A stretch of DNA of 64,000 nt from Sulfurimonas sp. GTDB taxonomy: Bacteria; Campylobacterota; Campylobacteria; Campylobacterales; Sulfurimonadaceae. A model generated the notes under the pieces. That model had not been told where the DNA came from. It did not search any database and was given only the letters and a program-made list of their open reading frames with translations. Within the stretch, counting starts at the first letter, position 1; every line of letters begins with the position of its first letter. Made by a program: the position numbers and the translations under genes. The stretch covers positions 85,481 through 149,480 of the forward strand of contig NZ_JAQVKP010000003.1 of the NCBI RefSeq assembly GCF_028694605.1, written 5' to 3'. Positions 63,904 to 64,000 of the stretch are shown piece by piece.

Positions 63904-64000
63904 CCAATAATTTAAGCTAATTTAAATTTTAAAAAGCCTTTTGAAATCATGTAAATGTTATAATTTTTTACCACAAAAATAATACAAAACATCAATCAAA

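Noticed and set aside
1..64000. tRNA, rRNA, tmRNA or riboswitch genes.
   Set aside because: No cloverleaf-like stretch, rRNA segment or recognisable riboswitch was seen in the intergenic gaps, which are mostly under 150 bases; small ncRNAs cannot be excluded by eye.

Overview
The window looks like a chromosomal segment of a Campylobacterota (epsilonproteobacterial) organism, most like Sulfurimonas or a close relative. This rests on gene content and style: AT-rich DNA, short intergenic gaps, weak -35 but clear TATAAT-like -10 boxes, CheZ and DUF3972/DUF2393 proteins of the Helicobacter/Campylobacter type, a PstSCAB set with PhoU, HisIE, a U32 peptidase, and AlaS/GlyQ of the epsilon type. The genus is an inference. 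No rRNA or tRNA gene and no CRISPR array was seen.

Region 1 (8-20950, all minus strand) is a surface-adhesion cluster occupying nearly a third of the window. Read in transcription order it is: a TolC-type outer-membrane channel fused to Sel1 repeats, a LapB-like ABC exporter, a LapC-like HlyD adaptor, a LuxR-type regulator with a degenerate receiver, a helical protein of unknown function, a 4106-residue RTX adhesin with an N-terminal retention module, and a LapG-like cysteine protease whose start overlaps the adhesin stop. This resembles the LapA system, but no LapD is present, the usual di-alanine LapG cleavage site is not visible, and two extra genes (regulator, unknown) sit inside the cluster. 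A TIGR01777 epimerase lies downstream.

Region 2 (21042-26214) holds a RecD2-like helicase translationally coupled to a type II restriction endonuclease and its C5-cytosine methyltransferase, followed by glyQ. Region 3 (26322-40967) is ordinary chromosome: redox proteins (AhpD-like, exported DsrE-like), a DUF89 phosphatase, DUF3972, purE, a U32 peptidase, cheZ, a PHP phosphatase, trxA / a cysteine-less thioredoxin-like membrane protein / trxB, dapB, purF, a YhcC-type radical SAM protein, two DUF2393 proteins, hisIE, an SPFH protein and ilvE.

Region 4 (41117-47813) is a phosphate-acquisition block: a porin, pstS, ppk2, then pstC-pstA-pstB-phoU. Three promoters here carry the same 11-nt-spaced GTAATC direct repeat at exactly the same distance from a -10 box, a strong candidate operator for a PhosR/PhoB-type regulator that ties porin, transporter and polyphosphate kinase together.

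Region 5 (47900-54537) holds glnA and leuA, then a 142-bp palindromic repeat element beside a second restriction-modification pair (beta-class methyltransferase plus AlwI-family endonuclease), then a small cytochrome c. Region 6 (54556-61875) is one tight minus-strand run alaS - CopD-like membrane protein - maf - bioF-like gene - orphan ABC ATPase - PBP1A. Region 7 (61944-63903) holds a sensor diguanylate cyclase and a 5'-truncated modA remnant.
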